A program made the position numbers and the translations under genes. This document shows positions 8,850 through 18,047 of a DNA stretch of 41,252 nucleotides, piece after piece. This DNA comes from Candidatus Scalindua sp. (GTDB lineage Bacteria > Planctomycetota > Brocadiia > Brocadiales > Scalinduaceae): positions 1-41,252 of the forward strand of contig JAIQZR010000016.1 in assembly GCA_021777035.1 (NCBI GenBank). The letters are read 5' to 3'. Positions within the stretch are counted from its first letter, which is position 1; each line of letters begins with the position of its first letter. The notes beneath the pieces were generated by a model. The model saw nothing but the letters and a program-made list of their open reading frames with translations. It was not told where the DNA came from and searched no databases.

Positions 8850-9647
8850 ATGCTATTAAACATCCTTGCTATTGGAGACATTGTAGGACAACCCGGAATA
8901 AAAATTTTAGAAAAAAAACTTGATAACTTTATTGAGGAACAAAATATAGATTTCTGCATAGCCAATGCGGAAAATGCAGCAGGAGGTTCAGGGATCACCG
9001 TTAATATTGCAAAGAAACTATTCTCTTATGGTGTAAACGCAATTACAATGGGTGATCATGTCTGGAAAAGAAAAGAAATTTACGATTCATTACAGTCGGA
9101 ACAAAGGATCATCAGGCCTTTGAATTACTCCCCATTGGCCCACGGCAGGGGCTATGTTGCTATCAAAACGGAAGGAGATTATGTTGTTGGCATAATTAAT
9201 CTTTTGGGTAGGGTCTTCATGAAGCCCATAGACTGTCCTTTCAGAGCAGTAGATGTGGCGATAGAAGAGCTCTCAAAACAGACAAATATTATAATCGTAG
9301 ACCTGCATGCAGAAGCAACATCTGAGAAAATAGCTATGGGATGGTATTTGGATGGTAGAGTAAGTGCGGTGGTTGGAACCCACACTCACGTACAGACATC
9401 TGATGAAAGAGTCTTGCCGAAAGGAACAGGGTACATCACCGATTTGGGCATGACAGGCCCACACGAATCAATACTAGGAAGAAATATTGATCGCGTATTA
9501 AAATCAATTGTGACGCAGGTGCCAACCCGCTATGATATAGCCGAAAAAGACCTCCGGATCGAGGGAGTAGTTATAACGGTAAACAGGGAATCGGGCAAAA
9601 CAGAAAGAATAAAAAGAATCAGGGTGACTGAAAGTGACAATTACTAA
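8850..9647 (+). CDS. YmdB-family metallophosphoesterase
   Basis: This 265-residue protein is of the TIGR00282/YmdB type, di-metal phosphodiesterases that in Bacillus and Deinococcus hydrolyse 2',3'-cyclic nucleotides (and in some reports cAMP). Metal-ligand motifs are IGDIVGQPG (8-16), NAENAAGG (about 39-46), GDHVWK (about 67-72), DLHAEATSEK (about 150-159) and GTHTHVQTSD (about 175-184). The length matches the family. It begins the run toward xseA (49-base gap); this phosphodiesterase is often found near recombination/RNase genes. The ATG at 8850 has no strong Shine-Dalgarno sequence, but the conserved start of the fold falls directly after it. Confidence 0.93.
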   Translation: MLLNILAIGDIVGQPGIKILEKKLDNFIEEQNIDFCIANAENAAGGSGITVNIAKKLFSYGVNAITMGDHVWKRKEIYDSLQSEQRIIRPLNYSPLAHGRGYVAIKTEGDYVVGIINLLGRVFMKPIDCPFRAVDVAIEELSKQTNIIIVDLHAEATSEKIAMGWYLDGRVSAVVGTHTHVQTSDERVLPKGTGYITDLGMTGPHESILGRNIDRVLKSIVTQVPTRYDIAEKDLRIEGVVITVNRESGKTERIKRIRVTESDNY

Positions 9648-9695
9648 ATTCTCTATTAATTAATTTTGACTAAACAAACAATTGACTAGGTAGAT

Positions 9696-10961
9696 ATGCT
9701 TGATAATTTCCTGAATATTAAAACAAATCAAGAATCATTGGTATACTTTCCTAAAGAAATAAACGAAAATTTTTTTACCGTTTCTGAAATCAGCAAGGAA
9801 ATCAAGACTTCCCTTGAACACAAATTTGTTAACATAAGTGTTTTGGGTGAAATATCCAATGTAAGAAAACCAAGCTCTGGTCATGTCTATTTAACGCTTA
9901 AGGACAAAAATTCTCAATTACAAGCAGTCGTTTTCAGGAATGCCGCAAGCAAAATCAAATTTGAGCTGAAAGATGGAATGGAGGTGATGTCTTTTGGCTC
10001 AATAACAGTTTATGAACCGCGAGGGCAATACCAACTCATAATTAACAAAATAGAACCAAAAGGGATTGGCGCACTACAGCTTGCTTTCCAGCAACTGAAA
10101 GTAAAACTGGAAAAAGAGGGCCTTTTCGATCGTGCTCATAAAAAACCTATCCCTTTCATACCTCAAAAAATAGGAATAGTAACATCACCTACCGGGGCTG
10201 CTATCAAGGATATTCTTAATGTCATGGATCGTCGTTTTGCCAACGTTGAGATACTTATTTACCCAGTAAAGGTTCAGGGAGAAGGGGCAGCACAAGAAAT
10301 TGCTGAAGCGATAACAGAACTAAACAATTTTATAGATATCGACGTAATTATAACAGGTAGAGGTGGTGGAAGTTTGGAAGACCTGTGGGCGTTTAATGAA
10401 GAAATTGTTGCAAGGAGCATTTATAACTCCAAAATACCTATTATTTCAGCAGTTGGACACGAAATTGATATAACAATCGCTGACCTGGTAGCAGATAAAA
10501 GGGCGCTAACTCCATCTGAAGCAGGAGAACTGGTTGTTCCGCGAAAGGATCTGTTAGTCGAGAAAATAGAAAAATTTAAAGCAAGGCTCTTGCAATCCCT
10601 GGCAGGTAAGCTAAAATTATCAAAGGAAAAACTTACTAGAATTGCAAACAGCTACGCCATGAGGCGACCATTTGACAAACTAAACCGATGGCAACAGAGG
10701 TTGGACGAATTTGCACAGAGGCTTAATTTAAATATAACACATGCCTTAAACACGGAACGTGAGAAGTTATCAGCCATTGCTGGCAAGTTGGAAAGCCTGA
10801 GCCCTTTGAACGTTTTAAAAAGAGGTTATACTATTACTACCAGGCTGGAAGACAATAAATCTCTTCGAAATATAGTAGATTTAAGCAAAGGTGACAAAAT
10901 TAAAACAAATCTTACCAATGGTAATGTTATTTCTGAAATCATTTCTGTTGAAAAGCGCTAA
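9696..10961 (+). CDS. xseA: Exodeoxyribonuclease VII large subunit
   Basis: XseA is the catalytic subunit of the bidirectional single-strand exonuclease VII. In 421 residues it has an N-terminal OB fold (TVSEISKEIKTSLEHKFVNISVLGEISN, with SGHVYLTLKD), then the catalytic domain with PTGAAIKDILNVM, GRGGGSLEDLWAFNEE (about 218-233) and AVGHEIDITIADLVADKRA (about 252-270). The coiled-coil C-terminal region follows, ending in the usual LKRGYTI segment. About 25 residues precede the normal TVSEI start; no closer ATG exists, so this is a lineage-specific extension. The partner gene xseB starts 3 bases after the stop, implying translational coupling. Confidence 0.97.
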   Translation: MLDNFLNIKTNQESLVYFPKEINENFFTVSEISKEIKTSLEHKFVNISVLGEISNVRKPSSGHVYLTLKDKNSQLQAVVFRNAASKIKFELKDGMEVMSFGSITVYEPRGQYQLIINKIEPKGIGALQLAFQQLKVKLEKEGLFDRAHKKPIPFIPQKIGIVTSPTGAAIKDILNVMDRRFANVEILIYPVKVQGEGAAQEIAEAITELNNFIDIDVIITGRGGGSLEDLWAFNEEIVARSIYNSKIPIISAVGHEIDITIADLVADKRALTPSEAGELVVPRKDLLVEKIEKFKARLLQSLAGKLKLSKEKLTRIANSYAMRRPFDKLNRWQQRLDEFAQRLNLNITHALNTEREKLSAIAGKLESLSPLNVLKRGYTITTRLEDNKSLRNIVDLSKGDKIKTNLTNGNVISEIISVEKR

Positions 10962-10964
10962 TTT

Positions 10965-11201
10965 ATGAAAAAACCAGATTTTGAAACCTCATTAAAGTTT
11001 CTTGAAGAAATAGTAGAGCAGCTTGAAACAAATGACCTGACTTTAGATGAAACACTTGCAAAATACGAAAGTGGTATTAAAATATACAAACAATGCTACC
11101 AAGTTTTAGAAAAAGCGGAAAAAAAGATTAATATCTTGTTGAAAAATTCAATTGGAGAAACTCGTACAGAAGAATTTGACCTGAAAAAGTCGCTGATGTA
11201 G
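10965..11201 (+). CDS. xseB: Exodeoxyribonuclease VII small subunit
   Basis: The 78-residue product has the family pattern: FETSLKFLEEIVEQLE at the start, LTLDETLAKYESGI in the middle, and a coiled-coil YKQCYQVLEKAEKKI. Multiple XseB copies wrap the XseA coiled coil to make the active holoenzyme. It is directly behind xseA with a 3-base spacer, the normal arrangement, and about 80 bases before dxs, an order (xseA-xseB-dxs) seen in many bacteria. Confidence 0.95.
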   Translation: MKKPDFETSLKFLEEIVEQLETNDLTLDETLAKYESGIKIYKQCYQVLEKAEKKINILLKNSIGETRTEEFDLKKSLM

Positions 11202-11280
11202 AATCCTCCACCATTAAACGACAATAGTAGGCAGTGTGAATTGGCTATTGATACACGAATATAAGTTTTAGGAAAAAAAA

Positions 11281-13209
11281 TTGTCAGAAAAGACATTGTT
11301 AGAAAAAATTGACTCCCCAAAGGACTTACTAGAACTGAACAACGAAGAGTTGACGGTGTTGGCACAGGAAATAAGGGATGAAATAATTGATGTTGTTTCC
11401 ACAAACCCCGGTCATCTGGCATCAAATCTGGGAGTAGTTGAACTTACGATTGCCCTGCACCGCTCGTACGACTTTCTCAGGGATAAGTTAGTTTGGGATG
11501 TTGGACATCAAACGTATGTACATAAATTGCTGACAGGGAGGAGGAAAGCATTTCCTACTTTAAGACAATATAAAGGGTTAAGCGGTTTTCCTGATATAAA
11601 GGAAAGTAAATACGACCCTTTCATTTGTGGCCATAGCGGACATGCAATCTCTGCCGCTCTCGGTATTGCCTGTGCCGATAAGATTAATGGTGTTGATGAT
11701 AGAACGGTAATTGCTGTTGTTGGAGACGCTGCAATTGCTGCGGGAATGTCACTTGAGGCACTCAACCATGCCGGACATCTAAAAAGGAACCTGATCGTAA
11801 TCCTTAATGATAATAAGATGGCAATTTCTGGAACAGTAGGGGCAATTGCAAAACATTTAAACAAGATTCGGACCTCACCACTTTACACCGATTTCAAAAA
11901 AGAAGTCCGTCATGTATTACATTCATTGCCCATCGTCGGCAAACGGATGGAACATTCATTCGAACACATCATTGAAGCACTAAAACGAGAGATCACTCCG
12001 GGGCAGATTTTTGTAGATCTAGGGTTCGACTACTTTGGCCCAATTGACGGTCACAGTATTGAAACGCTAACCGATATTTTCCATAATATTAAAAATGTAG
12101 AAGGCCCTATATTACTTCATGTCATCACGGAAAAAGGTAAAGGCTTTCACCCCGCTTCAGAAAATCCTGCTCGTTTTCACAGCGCTGGTAATTATCAGAT
12201 GCAGAACGGGAAAATGAAGGAAAAACCAAAAGATCCAAAACAAATCAGTTATACAAAAGTATTTGGCGATACTATTATTGAACTCGCTGAGTCTAAAAGA
12301 GATATAGTGGCAATCACCGCCGCAATGCCGGACGGAACAGGCCTTGACGCATTTGGCAAAAAATATCCGGACAGATATATTGATGTAGGGATTTGCGAAC
12401 AACATGCTATTGGACTGGCAAATGGGTTAGTATCAGCGGGAATGAAACCTGTGGCAGCAATATATTCAACTTTCCTGCAACGTGCATATGATCAGGTCTT
12501 TCATGATATGTGCTTACAAAATAACGGTATTTTACTTGCGCTAGACAGAGCGGGAATTGTTGGAAATGACGGCCCAACTCATAATGGCGTCTTTGACATA
12601 GCTTATCTGAGACATTTACCGGAAATTACTTTAATGGCCCCAAAAGACGGTGCTGAATTCAAGGCAATGTTACATATGGCGGTACCGCTTAATACACCGA
12701 CTGCCATACGCTATCCAAGGGCAAATATACCGGAAGGCAGCCTTGATAACGATTGTAAACCTATTGAAATAGGGAAAGGTGAAATCTTGAGGAAAGGCTT
12801 GGATGGTGCAATAATTGCGTATGGCGCAATGGTATCTCCATCCCTGGAATGCGCTCGTATGCTTATGGAGAAAGGGATTGATATTACCGTCGTCAATGCC
12901 CGTTTTGCCAAACCACTTGACGAGGATCTCATAATAAAAATTGTAGAGGATCATCAAATAATTATTACGGTAGAAGACCATGCAGAAGTTGGAGGGTTTG
13001 GTTCTGCAATTTTGGAATTACTGGTAGATAAACGTGTTAACACAAAAAATATACGCAAAATGGGCATCCCTGACAGATTTGTTGAACAGGGCCCTCGTGA
13101 TATTATCTTAAAAACCCTCAGCCTTGATGCAGAGGGTATCTACAAGAACTTTATTTCCACTTGGAATACGACAGGTCATGCCGGTATCAAAAAGAAGAAA
13201 GAGTATTAA
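11281..13209 (+). CDS. dxs: 1-deoxy-D-xylulose-5-phosphate synthase
   Basis: Dxs condenses pyruvate and glyceraldehyde-3-phosphate to DXP, the entry to MEP isoprenoid synthesis. The 642-residue frame begins with TTG; AGGA sits about eight bases upstream and no better ATG matches the family start. Motifs are DVGHQTYVHKLLTGR, GHSGHAISAALGIA, the thiamine-diphosphate segment, and DRAGIVGNDGPTHNGVFDIAYLR in the transketolase pyrimidine domain. The TPP motif reads VVGDAAIAAGM...LNDNKM, so GDG of the textbook motif is GDA; the metal-binding Asp and Asn are kept. It lies in the xseAB-dxs-nadK run. Confidence 0.97.
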   Translation: MSEKTLLEKIDSPKDLLELNNEELTVLAQEIRDEIIDVVSTNPGHLASNLGVVELTIALHRSYDFLRDKLVWDVGHQTYVHKLLTGRRKAFPTLRQYKGLSGFPDIKESKYDPFICGHSGHAISAALGIACADKINGVDDRTVIAVVGDAAIAAGMSLEALNHAGHLKRNLIVILNDNKMAISGTVGAIAKHLNKIRTSPLYTDFKKEVRHVLHSLPIVGKRMEHSFEHIIEALKREITPGQIFVDLGFDYFGPIDGHSIETLTDIFHNIKNVEGPILLHVITEKGKGFHPASENPARFHSAGNYQMQNGKMKEKPKDPKQISYTKVFGDTIIELAESKRDIVAITAAMPDGTGLDAFGKKYPDRYIDVGICEQHAIGLANGLVSAGMKPVAAIYSTFLQRAYDQVFHDMCLQNNGILLALDRAGIVGNDGPTHNGVFDIAYLRHLPEITLMAPKDGAEFKAMLHMAVPLNTPTAIRYPRANIPEGSLDNDCKPIEIGKGEILRKGLDGAIIAYGAMVSPSLECARMLMEKGIDITVVNARFAKPLDEDLIIKIVEDHQIIITVEDHAEVGGFGSAILELLVDKRVNTKNIRKMGIPDRFVEQGPRDIILKTLSLDAEGIYKNFISTWNTTGHAGIKKKKEY

Positions 13210-13227
13210 AAAACCCTCTAATTCGAT

Positions 13228-14070
13228 ATGAAAAAAATCATAATCTTGGGAGATTTAAGTAAAAAAAAAATAAGAGCAGCAATAACTGAGCTTGAGCCCT
13301 TGTTTCGTAAAAAATCGCAGCTCTCAGTAATTGATACTTCTGATGAAAATGAACTTAAAAATGCATCCGCCGATCTCGCCTTTGTTTTTGGTGGAGACGG
13401 TACAATTCTATCAGCAAGTAGGAAGCTAAATGATAAGCAGATCCCGTTAATCGGCGTACATTTAGGGAAATTTGGCTTTCTGGCAGAACTCACCTTGCAA
13501 GATATTAACGATTCTCTGACAAGAATTTGCGCTGACCAGTATGCTGTATCACAAAGAATGCTGTTAACATGCAAGGTAATTCGCTCCAATCAAGTCATTA
13601 ATGAAACGGTTGGACTAAACGATGCCGTAATTTCCAGGACTTCTTTGTCAAGGTTAATTTCAATTAAACTATATGTAAACAAAAAAATAGTTACTACGTA
13701 CAGTTGCGACGGATTGATCGTATCGACTCCGTCAGGGACGACAGCGCATTCACTATCTGCCGGTGGCCCTATTGTTACGCCGGATATGGAGGCGTTTGCC
13801 ATAACTCCGATTTGCCCACACACTCTTTCAAACCGCCCTCTTGTCGTCTCTGGTAGTTCGAAGATTGAAATGGAACAAATTTCTGAATCTAAAGGAGTAG
13901 GTTTAACCGTAGATGGGCAAGTATACTTTGATGTCAACGCAGGAGATAGAGTAGTTATTGAAAAAGCTGAAAAAAAGCTGCAGTTAATCGACACGCAAAC
14001 AAGGACTTTTTACGATGTCTTAAGAGAAAAGCTAAATTGGAGAGGGCAACCGGCTTATGACGCTAACTGA
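13228..14070 (+). CDS. nadK: NAD kinase
   Basis: NadK phosphorylates NAD at the 2' position of the adenosine ribose to make NADP. The 280-residue protein contains FGGDGTIL (54-61), the NE/D-type segment LNDAVISRTSLSR, and the glycine-rich CDGLIVSTPSGTTAHSLSAGGPIV typical of the fold. The length is normal. The start lies 18 bases after dxs, and its end overlaps the start of korA by 14 bases, so dxs-nadK-korA are probably one transcript with coupled translation. Confidence 0.96.
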   Translation: MKKIIILGDLSKKKIRAAITELEPLFRKKSQLSVIDTSDENELKNASADLAFVFGGDGTILSASRKLNDKQIPLIGVHLGKFGFLAELTLQDINDSLTRICADQYAVSQRMLLTCKVIRSNQVINETVGLNDAVISRTSLSRLISIKLYVNKKIVTTYSCDGLIVSTPSGTTAHSLSAGGPIVTPDMEAFAITPICPHTLSNRPLVVSGSSKIEMEQISESKGVGLTVDGQVYFDVNAGDRVVIEKAEKKLQLIDTQTRTFYDVLREKLNWRGQPAYDAN

Positions 14071-15151
14071 TGAGAACAAAAAACATCTCTTAACTGGTAA
14101 TGAAGCGTGTGCAGAGGCCGCAATACAGGCTGGTTGTAGATTTTATTATGGGTATCCGATTACACCGCAAAACGAGATCCTGACGCATATGGCTATCAGG
14201 ATGCCTCAGGTAGGCGGTACTGCTATCCAAGTTGAGAGTGAACTCGCAGCCATAAACATGGTACATGGAAGTGCTGCCGCAGGCGCGAGGGCAATGACAT
14301 CATCATCGAGCCCAGGTATCAGTCTCAAACAAGAAGGCATTTCCTACCTGGCTGGAAGCGAACTTCCCTGCGTCATAGTAAATATACAACGCGGTGGACC
14401 TGGTCTGGGGAATATCTCGCCTTCCCAGGCTGACTATTTTCAAGCGGTTAAGGGTGGTGGACATGGAGACTACCACACAATAGTACTTGCGCCAAATTCG
14501 GTACAAGAAACTGCCGATCTTGTCTACGATGCGTTTGACTTGGCCGATCGCTATAGAAATCCGGTAATGATCCTGGGCGATGCACAATTAGGACAGATGA
14601 TGGAATCTGTTGTATTTAACAAAAAAAATAAACCAAATTTGTTTAAAAAAGACTGGGCACTCACTGGCACAAATGGGAGAAAGAGAAACATAATCAAGTC
14701 CTTTTATCCGGTGCAGGGGGAACTTGAAGAGTTTAATGCTAAACTGCAAAAAAAGTATAGCCTGATTAGGAGTAAAGAGGTGCGCTACGAAGAAATTAAT
14801 ACTGAAAATGCGGATATTGTTATAGTTGCTTACGGTACATGCGCAAGGATATGTAAAGAAGTATTAATGAAAAATAAAATAACAAATACAAAAGTGGGGC
14901 TATTAAGGCCTATTACGCTGTGGCCATATCCATCTCAGAAAATACAAGAGATTGCAGGAAAGGTACGGGCGATACTTACTGTTGAGATGAGTGCCGGTCA
15001 AATGGTAGAAGATGTTAAGTTAAGTGTTTTGGGAAGATGTCCGGTACATTTTTACGGAAGAACAGGTGGCGGCATTCCTTCTCCAAAAGAAATTATCAGA
15101 AAGATTACTGAAGTGCTATCGATCAATGAAAAGATGGTCTGTGCTACTTAG
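14057..15151 (+). CDS. korA: 2-oxoacid:ferredoxin oxidoreductase, alpha subunit
   Basis: The 364-residue alpha subunit belongs to an enzyme of the 2-oxoglutarate:ferredoxin oxidoreductase type, which reversibly converts a 2-oxoacid plus CoA to acyl-CoA, CO2 and reduced ferredoxin. Typical KorA features are LLTGNEACAEAAIQAGCRFY, YGYPITPQNEI, MTSSSSPGISLKQEGISYLAG, and a C-terminal domain with VGLLRPITLWPYP and GRTGGGIPSP. The sequence resembles 2-oxoglutarate-type rather than pyruvate-type subunits, but the substrate is inferred. The ATG lies inside the end of nadK. korB and korC follow. The oxygen-sensitive, ferredoxin-linked chemistry suggests an anaerobic lifestyle. Confidence 0.92.
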   Translation: MTLTDENKKHLLTGNEACAEAAIQAGCRFYYGYPITPQNEILTHMAIRMPQVGGTAIQVESELAAINMVHGSAAAGARAMTSSSSPGISLKQEGISYLAGSELPCVIVNIQRGGPGLGNISPSQADYFQAVKGGGHGDYHTIVLAPNSVQETADLVYDAFDLADRYRNPVMILGDAQLGQMMESVVFNKKNKPNLFKKDWALTGTNGRKRNIIKSFYPVQGELEEFNAKLQKKYSLIRSKEVRYEEINTENADIVIVAYGTCARICKEVLMKNKITNTKVGLLRPITLWPYPSQKIQEIAGKVRAILTVEMSAGQMVEDVKLSVLGRCPVHFYGRTGGGIPSPKEIIRKITEVLSINEKMVCAT

Positions 15152-15317
15152 GAATCTGGAATGATTTCAATAAGTGATAAGATCTCTTTACCCGATAGAT
15201 TATTTTGTGGACAGGCTTTTACGATATCAGTGAGATGCGTAAGCTCCAATTGTCTATATTCATAATTGTAAGCCTCTAATAAACTAAACGATTTCAAACA
15301 GAAGGTTTCTGTATCAT

Positions 15318-16064
15318 ATGGAAGCAATATATAAAACACCAAATACTCTGATTGACACACCAACGCATTATTGCCCAGGTTGTGGACACGGTATCATTCA
15401 GAGACTGATAGCTGAAATAATTGATGAAACAGGTATCAGAGGGGAGACCATAGGGATAGCGCCTGTGGGATGCGCAGTTCTGGCCTATAACTATATGGAC
15501 ATAGATATGTGTGAAGCGGCCCATGGTCGTCCACCTGCAGTTGCCACCGGAATTAAACGGGTTCACCCTGATAAAATTATCTTCTCCTATCAAGGGGACG
15601 GTGATCTTGCAGCAATTGGAATAGCAGAAATCATACATACGGCCAATCGAAGTGAAAATATCACAGTGATTTTTGTAAATAATGCCGTTTATGGTATGAC
15701 AAACGGGCAGATGGCGCCAACAACACTACTTAATCAAAAAACATTAACGACGCCTCAAGGACGTAGTGAACAGTGTGATGGGTCGCCTCTGCGCATATGT
15801 GAACTCCTTTCCGTACTAGATGGAAGCCGATTTGTAGCCAGGGCTTCCGTGACTTCACCAAAAAACATAATTAAAACAAAACAATTGATAGAAAAGGGTT
15901 TTAAGACCCAAATACAGAAAAAAGGATTTTCGCTGATAGAGGTTCTTTCACCGTGTCCGGTGTATTGGCGCATGAGTTCAGTTGAATCTATAAAATTCAT
16001 AGACGATGAGATGACCAAAGCCTTTCCCCTGGGTATTTTCAAAGATTGGGAAAGTCAGAATTAG
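15318..16064 (+). CDS. korB: 2-oxoacid:ferredoxin oxidoreductase, beta subunit
   Basis: The 248-residue beta subunit binds thiamine diphosphate and an iron-sulfur cluster. It shows the early HYCPGCGHGIIQRLIAE segment, APVGCAV, the TPP motif QGDGDLAAIGIAEI followed by FVNNAVYGMTNGQM, and a C-terminal SPCPVYWRM. The length is typical of the short KorB group. A 166-base gap separates it from korA, unusually long for this operon and containing an antisense frame (see rejected list). AGAAGG lies about 12 bases before the ATG. The product works only with the alpha subunit encoded upstream. Confidence 0.93.
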   Translation: MEAIYKTPNTLIDTPTHYCPGCGHGIIQRLIAEIIDETGIRGETIGIAPVGCAVLAYNYMDIDMCEAAHGRPPAVATGIKRVHPDKIIFSYQGDGDLAAIGIAEIIHTANRSENITVIFVNNAVYGMTNGQMAPTTLLNQKTLTTPQGRSEQCDGSPLRICELLSVLDGSRFVARASVTSPKNIIKTKQLIEKGFKTQIQKKGFSLIEVLSPCPVYWRMSSVESIKFIDDEMTKAFPLGIFKDWESQN

Positions 16065-16077
16065 AAAGGCCAGTAAG

Positions 16078-16620
16078 ATGTCAGAAAAAGTTATTTTAGC
16101 CGGTTTGGGTGGACAGGGAATGATGCTTCTCGGCAGACTGATAGCACAAGCAGTGATGATTGAAGGGAAAAACGTGACCTTCTTCCCCTCGTACGGAACT
16201 GAAGTGCGGGGAGGAACTGCCTATTACCACCTAACTGTTTCAGATGAAGAAATTTTTTCTCCGGTCATTGAAGAAGCTGATGCGCTTATTATGATGAACC
16301 TTCCATCTTATCTCAAGTTTAAAGATTTTCTCAAGCCAAACAGCATGCTCTTTGTAAACTCATCCATGATTGGCGAAATAGACAATGAAATGGATATAGA
16401 CGTTTTTAGAATTCCCGCCACAAAAATAGCTAACGATATTGGAAACGTCGTAGCCTCAAACATGGTTATGCTGGGAGCGTACAACCAGGTGAAAAACCTC
16501 GTTTCTATCCCTATATTTCTATCCTGTCTAAAGAACGTCTTAAAGGGGAGGAAAGAACCTTTTTTTGAAGTAAACAAATTGGCGATAGAACGCGGAGTTG
16601 ATTTCATAAAAAATTTCTAA
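16078..16620 (+). CDS. korC: 2-oxoacid:ferredoxin oxidoreductase, gamma subunit
   Basis: This 180-residue protein is the separate gamma subunit of the KOR complex. It starts with the nucleotide-style GLGGQGMMLLGRLIAQA and has FFPSYGTEVRGGTAYYHL, SPVIEEADALIMMN and NMVMLGAY, all family hallmarks. It lies 13 bases after korB. In other organisms gamma is a CoA-contacting domain, sometimes fused to alpha; here it is free-standing. The operon appears to end here, as the next gene is on the other strand; no strong terminator is visible in the 221-base gap. Confidence 0.93.
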   Translation: MSEKVILAGLGGQGMMLLGRLIAQAVMIEGKNVTFFPSYGTEVRGGTAYYHLTVSDEEIFSPVIEEADALIMMNLPSYLKFKDFLKPNSMLFVNSSMIGEIDNEMDIDVFRIPATKIANDIGNVVASNMVMLGAYNQVKNLVSIPIFLSCLKNVLKGRKEPFFEVNKLAIERGVDFIKNF

Positions 16621-16841
16621 TTTTGTCGACTCTGACCGGAGCCACCAACCTCCTTGCCCTTAATATAGGGTGCATACCACGCCAAAATTGATATTATACT
16701 ATTTTAAATGCCACGGTACACAGTTGTCATTTCCCCCTCTTTTAACCTACATAAAGTTTGTCAAGCCATAGAATGTTAATTGTTCGTAGATTGCCAAATA
16801 GAAAATTGAAGTTGGCGGAATGAAATACCTTAGTCTTCGGT

Positions 16842-17870
16842 TCAGGATCCAACTGGAAAAATCCCTGTTTGTATAATAGGATCGGAAGAGTCTATTTGTG
16901 CTCGTGTATGAGTATATGTTTGCATTTCTGTTCCTTTTGAAGCAGGAGGAACGGCCTTTGTTTGGGCATTATCACCCGACACTTTCTTGCCAGAAACAGG
17001 AAAATCTGACAGTTTCATTTTGATTCTATCTTTAATACGTTGGTTTTCCTCGTCAATAAATGACTTAACAATAGGGATCCTGATAACTAACTCACGGACG
17101 ACTTCCTCGCTTGCTCTTGCCGCATATACATCTCTCAGGCTCATATAGTTCTGGAATGATGCAATTACAAAATCAAGAGGATTTGTTGCTACACGAATAT
17201 CATTATCACGCCTTACATGTGCACCCTCAAAAAAAGTACTACCATCTTCCGTACAAACACATTTAATACTCAATCCAATCTTGATCTGTTTAAAAAGCGC
17301 GTAATAGGAATTCTTGTAGTCTGTAACTTTACCGTAAATCAACGCGTCCGCACCAAGCATTCTGCCCAACTCTTGAGCAGGTATATTATATAGGTCATTG
17401 GGTGTTAAAATGTTTAGCTCCTGCAGCATCTTGTCAACATACATTAACTCTATATCTACAAATTCCCTGGAGGCAAATTGGCCGAAGAAAAATCTTCTCA
17501 ATCTGTTGGCATAAGTCCAGTTCCAGCCATCTGCCTTTTCTTTGCTAAACCTGGGAATAGGAACTGAGTTTAGAATATATTTTCCACCTACCAGATTGTC
17601 AAATGGCAATATCGCAATCTTTCTGGGCGGATCAGTATAAAACTTTTCCGAAACCTCAAGCTTTTTATCACCCGGATCAAGCTGATAAATTCTGTCCAAT
17701 GTGGTCTTCTTGCCATGTTTTCCAAGTCCCTCTTCACCCTGGAAGAAAGGCTCTTCTCCAGTGGTTCTCCGATCGTTGTTTCGAGAAAAACACCCTGATG
17801 TTAGTAGCGAAACAAGAAGCAGAATAGTTAAACCGTTAACGACTTTCAATAAAGCGATAGATGTTTTCAT
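16842..17870 (-). CDS. GNA1162-like putative lipoprotein
   Basis: The 342-residue product has a lipoprotein signal: a hydrophobic helix ending in the lipobox LTSG with Cys27. The mature part has a conserved core: RKIAILPFDNLVGG, a region ending GRMLGADALIYGKVTDY (about 168-184), then YYALFKQIKIGLSIKCV, which resembles the GNA1162/DUF799 and LpoB/CsgG-like family of periplasmic-facing lipoproteins. Such proteins often help envelope assembly or peptidoglycan synthesis, but the role here is unknown. The Ser/Thr/Lys-rich tail after about residue 290 looks disordered. A long perfect hairpin lies 88 bases upstream. Confidence 0.7.
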   Translation of the reverse strand: MKTSIALLKVVNGLTILLLVSLLTSGCFSRNNDRRTTGEEPFFQGEEGLGKHGKKTTLDRIYQLDPGDKKLEVSEKFYTDPPRKIAILPFDNLVGGKYILNSVPIPRFSKEKADGWNWTYANRLRRFFFGQFASREFVDIELMYVDKMLQELNILTPNDLYNIPAQELGRMLGADALIYGKVTDYKNSYYALFKQIKIGLSIKCVCTEDGSTFFEGAHVRRDNDIRVATNPLDFVIASFQNYMSLRDVYAARASEEVVRELVIRIPIVKSFIDEENQRIKDRIKMKLSDFPVSGKKVSGDNAQTKAVPPASKGTEMQTYTHTRAQIDSSDPIIQTGIFPVGS

Positions 17871-17957
17871 TTGTATCCAAACGGTAATTTTCCGTATATC
17901 AAATAAGCTAAAACGTATATGGATAGATACATAACAGGCACGTCATAAGTAACTTAC

Positions 17958-18011
17958 AAACACGTTGACAACAATATTGTATGTAAATAAAATATTGTTG
18001 TCAACGTGTTT
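17958..18011. repeat. Perfect 21-bp inverted repeat
   Basis: Arms AAACACGTTGACAACAATAT+T (17958-17978) and its exact complement (17991-18011) flank a 12-base loop. The structure lies between two minus-strand genes. It has no T-tract on either side, so it is not a simple Rho-independent terminator. It may be a 3' processing hairpin of the release-factor-like gene, a regulatory leader of the lipoprotein gene, or a mobile palindrome. A similar 18-bp hairpin precedes nnrE (28364-28410). Confidence 0.75.
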
Positions 18012-18047
18012 AAACATCGGGATTTGTGAAAAATTTTATATCTATTA

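Noticed and set aside
15148-15363. Open minus-strand frame between korA and korB (IVKACPQNNLSGKEILSLIE)
   Set aside because: It looks protein-like, but its start lies antisense to the korB N-terminus and it lacks a ribosome-binding site. It is at most a gene remnant.
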